Positions 35,910 to 45,268 of a DNA stretch of 64,000 bases are shown in pieces (position 1 is the first letter of the stretch; every line of letters starts with the position of its first letter). This stretch comes from Pseudodonghicola flavimaris. GTDB lineage: Bacteria; Pseudomonadota; Alphaproteobacteria; Rhodobacterales; Rhodobacteraceae. The translations under genes and the position numbers were made by a program. Below the pieces are notes generated by a model that did no database searches, was not told where the DNA came from, and worked only from the letters and a program-made list of their open reading frames with translations. The DNA is taken from assembly GCF_030164425.1 (NCBI RefSeq), contig NZ_JASNJD010000012.1, positions 1 to 64,000 of the forward strand, given 5' to 3'.

Positions 35910-38063
35910 TTGCCACTGGACAAGGAAAACGCCCGCAGCGTTCAGGTGCTCGGCATCGACGCCGGCGGAACCATGACGGACACTTTTTTCGTCGATGCGA
36001 ATGGCGATTTCGTCGTCGGGAAATCGCAATCGACGCCGCAAAACGAAGCGCTCGGCCTGATCGCGTCGAGCAAGGAGGGCCTCGAACACTGGGGCCTGAC
36101 GCTGGAGGAAGCGCTGGAGCAGATCCAGACCGGGGTCTATTCCGGCACCGCGATGCTGAACCGCGTGGTGCAGCGCAAGGGGCTGCGCTGCGGCCTGATC
36201 GTCAATGCGGGAATGGAGGATTTCCACCGCATGGGCCGCGCCATCCAGGCCTATCTGGGCTTCGCCTATGAGGACCGGATTCACCTCAACACCCACTATT
36301 ACGACGAACCGCTGGTGCCGCGTCACCTGACCCGCGGCGTGATGGAGCGCGTCGACATGTCGGGCACCGTGGTGATCCCGCTGCGCGAGGATACCGCCCG
36401 CGAAGCCGCCCGCGAGCTGATCGCGCAGGATGTCGAAGGCATCGTGATCTCGCTGCTGCACAGCTACAAGAATCCCGATCACGAACGTCGGGTCCGCGAT
36501 ATCGTGCAGGAGGAGGTCGACGCCTCCGGCAAGGGGATCCCGGTCTTCGCCTCGACCGACTACTACCCGGTGCGCAAGGAGACCCACCGCACCAATACCA
36601 CCATCCTCGAGGCCTATGCCGCCGAACCGTCGCGGCAGACGCTGAACAAGATCTCCACCGCCTTCAAGGATCACGGGTCCAAGTTCGACTTCCGGGTGAT
36701 GGCCACCCATGGCGGCACGATCTCGTGGAAGGCCAAGGAACTGGCGCGCACCATCGTGTCGGGTCCGATCGGCGGCGTGATCGGGGCAAAATACCTGGGC
36801 GAGACGCTGGGTTACAAGAACATCGCCTGCTCCGACATCGGCGGCACCTCCTTCGACGTGGCGCTGATCACCCAGAACGAGCTGACCATCAAGAACGACC
36901 CCGACATGGCGCGTCTGGTGCTGTCGCTGCCGCTGGTGGCGATGGATTCGGTGGGCGCCGGCGCCGGCAGCTTCATCCGCCTCGATCCCTATACCAAGGC
37001 GATCAAGCTGGGACCGGATTCGGCGGGATACCGGGTCGGCGTCTGCTGGGCGGACTCGGGCATCGAGACGGTGTCGATCTCCGACTGCCATGTCATCCTC
37101 GGCTATCTCAACCCGGACAATTTCCTCGGCGGTCAGGTCAAGCTCGACCGGCAGCGCGCCTGGGATGCGATGAAGGAACAGATCGCCGATCCGCTCGGGC
37201 TGACGGTCGAGGAAGCCGCCGCCGGGGTGATCGAGCTTCTGGACAGCGACCTGCGCGACTATCTGCGGGCGATGATCTCCGGCAAGGGTTCCAGCCCGTC
37301 GAACTTCGTCTGCTTCTCCTACGGCGGTGCCGGTCCGGTTCATACCTACGGCTACACCGAAGGGCTGGGGTTCGAGGACGTGATCGTACCGGCCTGGGCG
37401 GCGGGCTTCTCGGCCTTCGGCTGCGCGGCGGCGGATTTCGAATACCGCTACGACAAGTCGCTCGACATCAATATCGACGAAGCCGCCCATGAGACCGACA
37501 AGGCCAGGCAGGCGGCGACCCTGCAGGCGGCCTGGGACGAACTGGCCGAGCGGGTGTTGGAGGAATTCGCCCTCAACGGCTATTCCGCCGACAAGGTGAC
37601 ACTGCAGCCCGGCTTCCGGATGCAGTATCGCGGCCAGCTGAACGATCTGGAAATCGAAAGCCCGATCGCCTCGGCCACCACCGCGGACGACTGGGATGCC
37701 CTCGTCGGCGCCTTCAACGACACCTACGGGCGCGTCTATGCCGCCTCGGCCCGCTCGCCCGAGCTCGGCTATTCGGTCACCGGCGCGATCATGCGCGGCA
37801 CGGTGCCGATCCCGAAACCGCGCATCCCGCGCGAAAAGCTGCACGATGCCACCCCGCCGGAGGCGGCCAAGCTCGGCACGCGGCAGTTCTACCGCAAGGG
37901 CAAATGGGTCGATGCGCAGCTCTATCAGATGGAGAAGCTTCTGCCCGGCAACCGGGTCTTCGGCCCCGCCATCATCGAATCCGACGCCACCACCTTCGTG
38001 GTCCCCGAAGGGTTCGAAACCTGGCTGGACGAACACCGGCTGTTCCACCTGCAAGAAGTCTGA
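35910..38063 (+). CDS. acxA: acetone carboxylase beta subunit (HyuA-like, ATP-binding)
   Basis: A 717-residue protein of the hydantoinase/oxoprolinase A family. It has the ASKHA phosphate motif GIDAGGTMTDTFF near residue 14, ACSDIGGTSFDVALIT, DSVGAGAGSF and SYGGAGPVHTYGYTEGLGFE. Acetone carboxylase joins acetone and bicarbonate to acetoacetate, using ATP to AMP and two phosphates; the beta subunit activates substrates with ATP. The start is TTG at 35910 with a GGGAGGATAGG ribosome site. It heads acxABC, the order known from Xanthobacter and Rhodobacter. Confidence 0.93.
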   Translation: MPLDKENARSVQVLGIDAGGTMTDTFFVDANGDFVVGKSQSTPQNEALGLIASSKEGLEHWGLTLEEALEQIQTGVYSGTAMLNRVVQRKGLRCGLIVNAGMEDFHRMGRAIQAYLGFAYEDRIHLNTHYYDEPLVPRHLTRGVMERVDMSGTVVIPLREDTAREAARELIAQDVEGIVISLLHSYKNPDHERRVRDIVQEEVDASGKGIPVFASTDYYPVRKETHRTNTTILEAYAAEPSRQTLNKISTAFKDHGSKFDFRVMATHGGTISWKAKELARTIVSGPIGGVIGAKYLGETLGYKNIACSDIGGTSFDVALITQNELTIKNDPDMARLVLSLPLVAMDSVGAGAGSFIRLDPYTKAIKLGPDSAGYRVGVCWADSGIETVSISDCHVILGYLNPDNFLGGQVKLDRQRAWDAMKEQIADPLGLTVEEAAAGVIELLDSDLRDYLRAMISGKGSSPSNFVCFSYGGAGPVHTYGYTEGLGFEDVIVPAWAAGFSAFGCAAADFEYRYDKSLDINIDEAAHETDKARQAATLQAAWDELAERVLEEFALNGYSADKVTLQPGFRMQYRGQLNDLEIESPIASATTADDWDALVGAFNDTYGRVYAASARSPELGYSVTGAIMRGTVPIPKPRIPREKLHDATPPEAAKLGTRQFYRKGKWVDAQLYQMEKLLPGNRVFGPAIIESDATTFVVPEGFETWLDEHRLFHLQEV

Positions 38064-38086
38064 AGATCAAGGGAGGAGACCAAACC

Positions 38087-40399
38087 ATGAATATCCAGAC
38101 AGACATCAAGGAGGGCATCGTCCGCGGCGGCGAGACCCTCAAGCAACACCGCGACCGGTTGATGGAAGCGACCAAGCGGACGGGGCATTACGCCGGTCTG
38201 CGCCATATGGAGCTGCGCGACGAACAGCCGATCAAGTACAACAAGCTGTTCTCGCGGCTGCGCGCCGGCGTCGTCGACGCCCGTGAAACCGCCAAGAAGA
38301 TCGCCGCCAGCCCGATCGTGGAACAGGAGGGCGAGCTGTGCTTCACCCTCTATAACGCGGCCGGCGACAGCATCCTGACCTCGACGGGGATCATCATCCA
38401 CGTCGGCACCATGGGCGCCGCGATCAAATACATGATCGAGAACGGCTGGGAGGAAAACCCCGGGATCGCCGACGGGGATATCTTCTGCAACAACGACAGC
38501 CTGATCGGCAACGTCCACCCCTGCGATATCCACACCATCGTGCCGATCTTCCACGAGGGCAAGCTGATCGGCTGGGTCGGCGGCGTGACCCATGTGATCG
38601 ACACCGGCTCGGTCGGCCCCGGCTCCATGTCCACCGGGCAGATCCAGCGCTTTGGCGACGGATATTCGGTCACCTGCCGCAAGATCGGCGAGAACGACAC
38701 GCTGAAACGCGACTGGCTGCACGAAAGCCAGCGGATGGTGCGCACCACCCGCTACTGGATGCTGGACGAACGCACCCGCGTCGCCGGCTGCCACATGATC
38801 CGCGACCTGGTGAAGGAGGTGATCGCCGAGGAAGGCATCGAATCCTACTGGAACTTCGCCTATGAGGCCGTCGAACACGGGCGGGTCGGGCTGCAGAACC
38901 GCATCAAGGCGATGACCATTCCCGGCAAGTACCGCCAGGTCGGCTTCGTCGACGTGCCCTATGCCCATGACGATGTGCGGGTGCCCTCCGACTTCGCCAA
39001 GGTCGACACCATCATGCACACGCCGTCAGAGATCACCATTCGCGGCGATGGCACCTGGAAGCTCGATTTCGAAGGGTCGAGCCGCTGGGGCTGGCACACC
39101 TACAACGCCCATCAGGTCAGCTTCACCTCCGGCATCTGGGTGATGATGACGCAATCGCTGATCCCGACCGAGATGATCAACGACGGCGCCGCCTACGGGA
39201 CCGAGTTCCGCCTGCCCAAGGGTACCTGGATGAACCCCGACGACCGCCGCGTGGCGTTCTCCTACAGCTGGCACTTCCTCGTCAGCTCGTGGACGGCGCT
39301 GTGGCGCGGGCTGTCGCGCAGCTACTTCGGCCGCGGCTATCTGGAAGAGGTCAACGCCGGCAATGCCAATACCTCGAACTGGCTGCAGGGCGGCGGGTTC
39401 AACCAGTATGACGAGATTCATGCGGTGAACTCCTTCGAATGCGCGGCCAACGGGGTCGGCGCCAGCGCCTTCGGCGACGGCATCAGCCACGCCGCGGCGA
39501 TCTGGAACCCCGAAGGCGACATGGGCGACATGGAGATCTGGGAACTGGCCGAACCGCTGGTCTATCTGGGCCGGCAGATCAAGGCCAGCTCGGGCGGCGC
39601 CGGCAAGTATCGCGGCGGCTGCGGCTTCGAGAGCCTGCGCATGGTCTGGAACGCCAAGGACTGGACGATGTTCTTCATGGGCAACGGCCATATCACCTCG
39701 GACTGGGGGCTGATGGGCGGCTATCCGGCGGCCTCGGGCTATCGCTTCGAGGCGCATGACACCGGGCTGAAGGAGAAGATCGCCAACGGCGACCCGATCC
39801 CCTTCGGCGGCGACACCGATCCGGAACACCCGGTTTACGAGTCGATGCTCGAGGGCGCCCGCGTCAAACGCGACAAGCAGGCGATCACCACCGAGGCGAT
39901 GTTCGAGGATTACGATCTCTACCTCAACTACATGCGCGGTGGCCCGGGCTTCGGCGACCCGCTGGACCGGGTGCCGCAATCGGTGGCCGATGATGTCAAC
40001 GGCGGCTATCTGCTCGAACGCTTCGCCGACAGCGTCTATGGCGTGATCCTGACCCCGGCGGGCGACGGGCTGCGCGGTGTGGACGAAGCGGCGACCGCCG
40101 CCCGCCGGACCGAGATTCGCCAGCAGCGGCTGGCCGAATCCGAACCGACGGCGGACTGGATGGCGCGGGAACGCGAGAAGATCCTTGCCAAGGACGCCGG
40201 CACCCATGTGCAGCAGATGTTCGCGGCCTCCTTCAAGCTGGGACCGAAGTTCGAGGAGGACTTCCGCGCCTTCTGGTCCCTGCCCGAGGATTGGAAGCTG
40301 AACGAAGCCGACCTGCCGATCCCGTCCTATGGCCGGGAATACACCATGGACCTGTCGGAACTGCCCGACGTCCGCACCGTCCAGCTTGTCGAGGAATAA
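38087..40399 (+). CDS. acxB: acetone carboxylase alpha subunit (HyuB-like)
   Basis: A 770-residue subunit with the hydantoinase B fold, matching the known alpha subunit length of about 775. Family segments include GHYAGLRHMELRDEQPIKYN, DGDIFCNNDSLIGNVHPCDI, GVTHVIDTGSVGPGSMSTGQ, and SSGGAGKYRGGCGFESLRMV. The alpha subunit binds the metal ion (Mn in studied enzymes) where carboxylation of the enol phosphate occurs. ATG at 38087 has GGGAGGAGA upstream, 24 bases after acxA's stop. It is a near-canonical copy with no sign of damage. Confidence 0.93.
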   Translation: MNIQTDIKEGIVRGGETLKQHRDRLMEATKRTGHYAGLRHMELRDEQPIKYNKLFSRLRAGVVDARETAKKIAASPIVEQEGELCFTLYNAAGDSILTSTGIIIHVGTMGAAIKYMIENGWEENPGIADGDIFCNNDSLIGNVHPCDIHTIVPIFHEGKLIGWVGGVTHVIDTGSVGPGSMSTGQIQRFGDGYSVTCRKIGENDTLKRDWLHESQRMVRTTRYWMLDERTRVAGCHMIRDLVKEVIAEEGIESYWNFAYEAVEHGRVGLQNRIKAMTIPGKYRQVGFVDVPYAHDDVRVPSDFAKVDTIMHTPSEITIRGDGTWKLDFEGSSRWGWHTYNAHQVSFTSGIWVMMTQSLIPTEMINDGAAYGTEFRLPKGTWMNPDDRRVAFSYSWHFLVSSWTALWRGLSRSYFGRGYLEEVNAGNANTSNWLQGGGFNQYDEIHAVNSFECAANGVGASAFGDGISHAAAIWNPEGDMGDMEIWELAEPLVYLGRQIKASSGGAGKYRGGCGFESLRMVWNAKDWTMFFMGNGHITSDWGLMGGYPAASGYRFEAHDTGLKEKIANGDPIPFGGDTDPEHPVYESMLEGARVKRDKQAITTEAMFEDYDLYLNYMRGGPGFGDPLDRVPQSVADDVNGGYLLERFADSVYGVILTPAGDGLRGVDEAATAARRTEIRQQRLAESEPTADWMAREREKILAKDAGTHVQQMFAASFKLGPKFEEDFRAFWSLPEDWKLNEADLPIPSYGREYTMDLSELPDVRTVQLVEE

Positions 40400-40450
40400 C
40401 CCCACTCCGGGCGCGTCACGGCGCGCCCGGCCACCCCAAGGGAGGATATC

Positions 40451-40957
40451 ATGACCACCTACACCAAATCCAAGATCAAGGACCTGGTCGACGGCACCAT
40501 CGACCGCGACACGCTGCAGCAGATGCTGTCGACGCCGAAGGATCAGGACCGTTTCGTCAAATACATCGACATCCTGCAGGAAGAGGTCCCCTGGGACGAC
40601 CGGATCATCCTGCCGCTCGGGCCGAAGCTGTTCATCGTCCAGCGCGCCTCCGACAAGAAGTGGATGATCCGCAGCTTTGCCGGACACGATTTCTGCGAAT
40701 GGACCGAGAACTGGAAGCTCCACGCCCGGATCCGCGTCCGCGACAGCGCCCTGCGGATGGAAGAGCTCTATCCCCGGCTGATGGCGCCCTCGACCGACTG
40801 GCAGGTGATCCGCGAGTATTTCTGCCCGCTGTCGGGCGATCTGCTGGATGTCGAGGCCCCGACGCCCTGGTATCCGGTGATCCATGATTTCGAACCGGAT
40901 ATCGAGACATTCTACCGCGACTGGCTCGGGCTCGATATCCCCGAGCGCGCCGCCTGA
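40451..40957 (+). CDS. acxC: acetone carboxylase gamma subunit
   Basis: A 168-residue subunit with the family segments SKIKDLVDGTIDRDTLQQML, DRIILPLGPKLFIVQ, WMIRSFAGHDFCEWTENWKL and IREYFCPLSGDLLDVEAPTP, followed by WYPVIHDFEPDIETFYRDWL. Its cysteines fit zinc binding described for this subunit. The gene starts at ATG 40451 with GGGAGGAT upstream, 51 bases after acxB. It completes the carboxylase and is followed by a strong hairpin. Confidence 0.92.
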   Translation: MTTYTKSKIKDLVDGTIDRDTLQQMLSTPKDQDRFVKYIDILQEEVPWDDRIILPLGPKLFIVQRASDKKWMIRSFAGHDFCEWTENWKLHARIRVRDSALRMEELYPRLMAPSTDWQVIREYFCPLSGDLLDVEAPTPWYPVIHDFEPDIETFYRDWLGLDIPERAA

Positions 40958-40979
40958 GCGCCACGCCAGGCTGCAACGG

Positions 40980-41007
40980 GGAAAGCGGCCGGTCCCGGCC
41001 GCTTTCC
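40980..41007. terminator. strong bidirectional hairpin between acxC and the isochorismatase-like gene
   Basis: GGAAAGCGGCCGG and CCGGCCGCTTTCC form a 13-base perfect inverted repeat with only two bases between, so the inner pairs would open to make a loop. It sits between convergent genes and probably terminates both transcripts; a clear U tract is lacking on either side. Confidence 0.65.
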
Positions 41008-41018
41008 GCTTGTACAGG

Positions 41019-41690
41019 TCACCGCAGCGCCAGCCCCTGCACCTCTTCCAGCGACATCACATGGCAATAGATCATGTTGATGGTTCTGAGCTCGTTCTCG
41101 TGCAGCTCCTTGGTGGCGGCCGCACAGCAATCCTCGATCACCAGCACGTCGAAGCTTTCGTCGGCGAGGCTGCGCACGGTAGAGGAGATGCACTGATCGG
41201 TGAAGATACCGGCGCAGATCACCCGCTCGATCCCCATGTTGTGCAGCACGATCCGCAGGTTGGTGCCGGTCAGCGCGGAATCGGTGGTCTTGGTCACCAC
41301 GATCTCATCGTCGCGCGGGCCGACCTGTGGCACGATCTGGCTGTCCTCCCGCGTCATCGGCAGCAGCAGGTAATTGAACCCCGGCTTCTTCTGCGACAAC
41401 GAACGGTCGCGGCCGTCCTCCTTCAGGCAGGCGATGCGGGCATGCACCACCTCTATCCCCTGCCGCCGCGCCCAGTCCTGCAGGGCGCGGGTGTTGGGGA
41501 TCACCGTGTCGTGCATTCGCGCGTGGAACGGCGCCCAGCGGGCGGCCTCAGCCGGATCGTCGGAAACCTCCAGATAGGTGTTCTGGATATCGATCACCAG
41601 AAGCGCGGTCCTGGCCGCATCGAGGACGATATCCTCCGGCTCCTCCGCCGTCTCGTAGTAGAACGAGCGCCAGTCGGTCTTCCATCCCAT
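41019..41690 (-). CDS. isochorismatase-family cysteine hydrolase
   Basis: A 223-residue hydrolase. The catalytic triad positions are D34 (LLVIDIQNTYL), K134 (VVTKTTDSALTGT) and C167 (GIFTDQCISSTVRSLADES). The cis-peptide-type segment preceding the cysteine (ERVICAGIFTDQC) is also intact. Such enzymes hydrolyse amides (nicotinamide, ureidoacrylate, N-carbamoyl amines) as well as isochorismate. As last gene of the minus-strand operon with the importer and the SDR, an amidohydrolase role on the imported compound is likely. It starts 3 bases after the SDR stop. The substrate is not known. Confidence 0.85.
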   Translation of the reverse strand: MGWKTDWRSFYYETAEEPEDIVLDAARTALLVIDIQNTYLEVSDDPAEAARWAPFHARMHDTVIPNTRALQDWARRQGIEVVHARIACLKEDGRDRSLSQKKPGFNYLLLPMTREDSQIVPQVGPRDDEIVVTKTTDSALTGTNLRIVLHNMGIERVICAGIFTDQCISSTVRSLADESFDVLVIEDCCAAATKELHENELRTINMIYCHVMSLEEVQGLALR

Positions 41691-41693
41691 AGC

Positions 41694-42473
41694 TCAGATC
41701 TCCGCGATCGCCTCAAGGCTCTCCGGCAGGATCTGACCGCCGTCGACGACGATCTGCTGGCCGGTGATATAGCCCGCCTCGTCCGAGGCGAAGAACAGCG
41801 CCGCATTGCCGATATCCTCCACCGCGCCGAGCCGCTTGAGCGGGATCGAGGCCGCCATGGTCTTTAGGTAATCCTCGCCCAGATCCTGCAGCCCCTCGGT
41901 ATAGATATTGCCCGGCATCACCGCGTTGATCGTGGTGTTGTAGCGGGCCAGTTCCATTGCCGCGGTCTTGAGAAAGCCCAGCTGCCCGGCCTTCGAGGCG
42001 CCGTAATGCGACCAGCCGGGAAACCCGGTGACCGGGCCGGTGATCGAGGAGGTAACGACGACCCGGCCCTTCCCTGCGGCCTCGAATTCGGGGATGCAGG
42101 CCTTCACGCAGAGGAAGGTGGACTTGAGGTTGGTGGACATCACCTGATCCCAGTCCTCGGGCGCCATCTCGATCATCTTCTTCTGCGGAAAGATGCCGGC
42201 ATTGGCGCAGAGGATATCGACCGATCCGAAGGCCGCCTTGGTGGCGGCGACCAGCCCCTGCACGTCGTCCCAGTCGGCGACGTCGCAAAGATGATAGGCG
42301 GCGGTGCCGCCGGCCGCCTCGATCTCGGCGACGGCGGCCCGGGCGGCCTCTTCGCCGCGCGCGGCGATCATGATCTTCGCGCCTTGCGCGGCGAAGACCC
42401 TGGCGATGCCCTTGCCGATGCCCTTGGAGCCGCCGGTGACGATGGTGGATTTGCCTGCGATGGAGGTCAGCAT
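41694..42473 (-). CDS. short-chain dehydrogenase/reductase
   Basis: A 259-residue classical SDR. The cofactor motif TGGSKGIG is at 13-20, NAG appears in DILCANAGIFPQ, and catalytic serine and Y-x-x-x-K are in VTSSITGPVTGFPGWSHYGA then SKAG. The C terminus has the QQIVVDGGQILPES segment of FabG-like enzymes. It oxidises or reduces an alcohol/ketone with NAD(P). The ATG at 42473 has AAAGGGAT upstream, 20 bases after the permease stop, so it belongs to the importer operon. Confidence 0.9.
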   Translation of the reverse strand: MLTSIAGKSTIVTGGSKGIGKGIARVFAAQGAKIMIAARGEEAARAAVAEIEAAGGTAAYHLCDVADWDDVQGLVAATKAAFGSVDILCANAGIFPQKKMIEMAPEDWDQVMSTNLKSTFLCVKACIPEFEAAGKGRVVVTSSITGPVTGFPGWSHYGASKAGQLGFLKTAAMELARYNTTINAVMPGNIYTEGLQDLGEDYLKTMAASIPLKRLGAVEDIGNAALFFASDEAGYITGQQIVVDGGQILPESLEAIAEI

Positions 42474-42493
42474 TGTGATCCCTTTCGGTGAAG

Positions 42494-43294
42494 TCAGCTT
42501 TCTGGGCGCAGGCGTCTGATCGCCCACGCGAGGATAAGGCCGCCGAAGACCAGCACGGCCGAGGTGGCAACCGTCAGCATGCCCACGGTCGGCACCAAGG
42601 GCGAATAACCCGACACCATCTTGGCAAAGAGCCATTCCGGCAGCGTGCTGTCGGCGCCGGTGGAGAAGAGCGACAACGGGAAGTTGCCCCAGCTCAGAAG
42701 GAAGGCAAAGAGCCCGGCCGAGGTCACCCCCGGCATCAGCAGCGGGATGGTCACCTCGCGCAGCGTCTGCCACTGGTTGGCGCCCATGTCGCGCGCCGCC
42801 TCTTCCAGCGCTGCATCGAAGCTGAAGGCGCGGATCGACACCACCAGCGTGGCAATCGGCGCGATCCAGACCAGATGGGCGATGATCGCGGTCTTCCAGC
42901 TCGGCACCACGCCGAGCGCGTTGAACCACATCAGCAGCGCCAGCCCCAGCACCGTCTGCGGAAAGAAGATCGGCAGCAGGATCAGCTTCTGATAGGTCTT
43001 GCGGAACCGCCAGTTATAGCGGGCGAAGGCCAGCGCCCCGAAGAAGCCGATGACCATGGAGGCGACGGTGACGACACCGGCCACCTTGAGCGAGATCACC
43101 AGAAGATCGCGCACCGTGTCCGAGGTCAGCGCATCCTCGTACCAGCCGAAGGCATATTTGCGGATCGGGAACGACAGGTAGCGGGCCTTGGAGATCGAGG
43201 CGAGCCCGACCGAGACCAGCGGCAGATAGAGAAAGCCGAGGATGGCAATGCCATAAGCGATCAGGAGCGCAGTGGAGAGGCGGGAGGTCTTCAT
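42494..43294 (-). CDS. ABC transporter permease (PotC-like, polyamine family)
   Basis: A 266-residue inner-membrane protein with six membrane segments (LLIAYGIAILGFLYLPLVSV near the start) and a typical permease loop EEAARDMGANQWQTLREVTI followed by PLLMPGVTSAGLFAFLLSWG. It is the second half of the channel with the overlapping permease gene upstream (ATGA at 43291-43294). It belongs to the spermidine/putrescine-type importer group. Confidence 0.92.
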   Translation of the reverse strand: MKTSRLSTALLIAYGIAILGFLYLPLVSVGLASISKARYLSFPIRKYAFGWYEDALTSDTVRDLLVISLKVAGVVTVASMVIGFFGALAFARYNWRFRKTYQKLILLPIFFPQTVLGLALLMWFNALGVVPSWKTAIIAHLVWIAPIATLVVSIRAFSFDAALEEAARDMGANQWQTLREVTIPLLMPGVTSAGLFAFLLSWGNFPLSLFSTGADSTLPEWLFAKMVSGYSPLVPTVGMLTVATSAVLVFGGLILAWAIRRLRPES

Positions 43295-44145
43295 GATTTC
43301 CGCCCCATCATCGCATCCAGATCGGCCTTGGAGATCGCCCAGATCGCCACCGTGCCAATGATCGCGATCAGCACCATGGCCAGCGCCGAACCAAGCGGCC
43401 AGTTCTGCCCGTAGGTGAAGGCGGTTTGCACCTCATCGGCGATGGTGATGATCGCCCTCCCCCCCAGCAGCTTGGATTCCGCCATGGCGCCGGCGGCCAG
43501 CACGAAAGTCAGAAGCGAGCCCACCATGATCCCCGGCATCGCCAGCGGCAGGTCGATCTCCTTCAGGATCTGCCACCGGCTGGCACCCAGATCATAGGCC
43601 GCCTGCCGCGCGTCGTCGGGCACCATCGAGATGCCCTGGGCCAGGGGAAACAGCATGAAGGGCAGATAGACATAGACCAGACCGAAGACGATGATCGGCC
43701 CGTTATAGAGCGGCGCATCGAAGCCCTGCCCGGTCCAGTAGCGCCAATACCCCTCAATCAGCCCGCCCTTCATCAGCGTCAGCACCCAGCCGAACAGACG
43801 GATGTTTTCCGAAACGAACAGCGTCATCACCACGCCGATGGTCAGAACCAGGGTGAAGCGTTTGAACACCTTGGCCATGCCATAGGCCAGCGGCCAGCAG
43901 ATCACCAAAAGGATGAGCGTCGCCAGCAGCGCCATGAACAGCGACCAGGCCACCGATTTCCAATAGCCCTGCTCCAGCACCGTGCGATAGGCCGAGAAAT
44001 CCGGCATCTGGGTCAGCGAAAACACCTTCTCCGGCATGGTCGAAAACCCCGCCACCAGCAGGATCGGGGCAAGGAAGGTCAGCAGGAGAAAGAGAGAGAG
44101 AGGCGCGGCATAGAGCAGCCCCAGCCTGCGTTCACGCTGCTGCAT
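43291..44145 (-). CDS. ABC transporter permease (PotB-like, polyamine family)
   Basis: A 284-residue inner-membrane protein. It opens RRLGLLYAAPLSLFLLLTFL and has the permease loop ARQAAYDLGASRWQILKEID then LPLAMPGIMVGSLLTFVLAA. Its start overlaps the end of the ATPase gene by 14 bases, a tight coupling. It pairs with the PotC-like protein encoded next. Confidence 0.92.
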   Translation of the reverse strand: MQQRERRLGLLYAAPLSLFLLLTFLAPILLVAGFSTMPEKVFSLTQMPDFSAYRTVLEQGYWKSVAWSLFMALLATLILLVICWPLAYGMAKVFKRFTLVLTIGVVMTLFVSENIRLFGWVLTLMKGGLIEGYWRYWTGQGFDAPLYNGPIIVFGLVYVYLPFMLFPLAQGISMVPDDARQAAYDLGASRWQILKEIDLPLAMPGIMVGSLLTFVLAAGAMAESKLLGGRAIITIADEVQTAFTYGQNWPLGSALAMVLIAIIGTVAIWAISKADLDAMMGRKS

Positions 44146-45205
44146 CGGCGGCCTCCGCGATCAGATGCGCCGCCGACAGGTCGCAGCCGACGCGCAGCGC
44201 CGCGCCGATGCCGCCCTCCACCGCGTTCTCGCGCAGCACCTCGACGATCATCTCCTGCCCGGTGGCGAGCGTCATGCGGTACTGGATGCGTGAGCCCAGC
44301 AGATACTCCGCAGTCACAATGCCCTCGAAGGACAGATCGGCAACACCCTCCGCGGTCAGCTTGCGCAGGCTCTCGGGACGTATCGTCAGCGTGCCGGTCT
44401 GACCGGCCAGCGCCGCGCTCGCCGCCGCCGACAGCGCCACGCCGGGCGCGGCGCCCTTGACCAGATCGAAGAAGTTCACCTCCCCCATGAATTCGGCCAC
44501 GAATTTCGACACCGGGCGGGCATAGATCTCTTCTGCCGGGGCGATCTGCTCGAACCGGCCCGCCTTCATGATGGCGATGCGGTCGGACATCACCATCGCC
44601 TCTTCCAGCGAATGGGTGATGTAGATGAAGGTCTTGCCGGTGCGCCGGTGCAGGTCCTTCAGTTCCTTTTCCAGCGTCTTGCGCAGCCGGTAGTCCAGCG
44701 CCGAAAGCGGCTCGTCGAAAAACAGGATCTCGGGATCGAAGGCCAGCGCGCGGGCCAGTGCAACGCGCTGCTTCTCACCGCCGGAGCATTGCTGGATCCG
44801 CTTGCTGTAATAGTCCCGCGGCAGCCGCAGCGTATCCAGAAGCTCCAGCGCGCGCGCCTTGCGCTCTGCCGGCGCCACCCCGCGCAGCTTCAGCGGGAAT
44901 TCGATGTTCTGCCCGACGGAGCGATGCGGAAACAGCGCCAGAGACTGGAACACCATGCAGGTCGGCCGCTTATTCGCCGGCACCACGTCGATGCGGGTGC
45001 CACGCAGCCAGACCGCGCCATCACTCGGTTCGTCCATGCCGACGAGGATGCGGATCAGGGTGGTCTTGCCGGAACCGGACGGGCCGACGATGGCCAGAAA
45101 CTCGCCGTCGCGCACGTTCAGATTGATACCGTGCAGCGCCGTGAAATCGTCGAAGGTCTTGGTCAGCGCGTTGATGCGCAGGATGGGGGGCGAACTGTCT
45201 GTCAT
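44132..45205 (-). CDS. ABC transporter ATP-binding protein (PotA-like, polyamine family)
   Basis: A 357-residue ATPase. Walker A is GPSGSGKTTLIR, the signature is QCSGGEKQRVALARALAF (an LSGGQ variant), and Walker B is PEILFFDEPLSALDYRLR. The C-terminal TOBE-type regulatory domain covers about residues 270-357 (TLTIRPESLRKLTAEGVADL). I chose the ATG at 45205 (MTDSSPPILRINALTKTFDD); a TTG further upstream would add 19 residues that lack family character. Confidence 0.93.
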   Translation of the reverse strand: MTDSSPPILRINALTKTFDDFTALHGINLNVRDGEFLAIVGPSGSGKTTLIRILVGMDEPSDGAVWLRGTRIDVVPANKRPTCMVFQSLALFPHRSVGQNIEFPLKLRGVAPAERKARALELLDTLRLPRDYYSKRIQQCSGGEKQRVALARALAFDPEILFFDEPLSALDYRLRKTLEKELKDLHRRTGKTFIYITHSLEEAMVMSDRIAIMKAGRFEQIAPAEEIYARPVSKFVAEFMGEVNFFDLVKGAAPGVALSAAASAALAGQTGTLTIRPESLRKLTAEGVADLSFEGIVTAEYLLGSRIQYRMTLATGQEMIVEVLRENAVEGGIGAALRVGCDLSAAHLIAEAADAAA

Positions 45206-45268
45206 GGTCTTTTCTGTCGGGAAACGGGAAACCGCGCCGCCGGAACAGAGCGGCGCGGCCAAGAGACA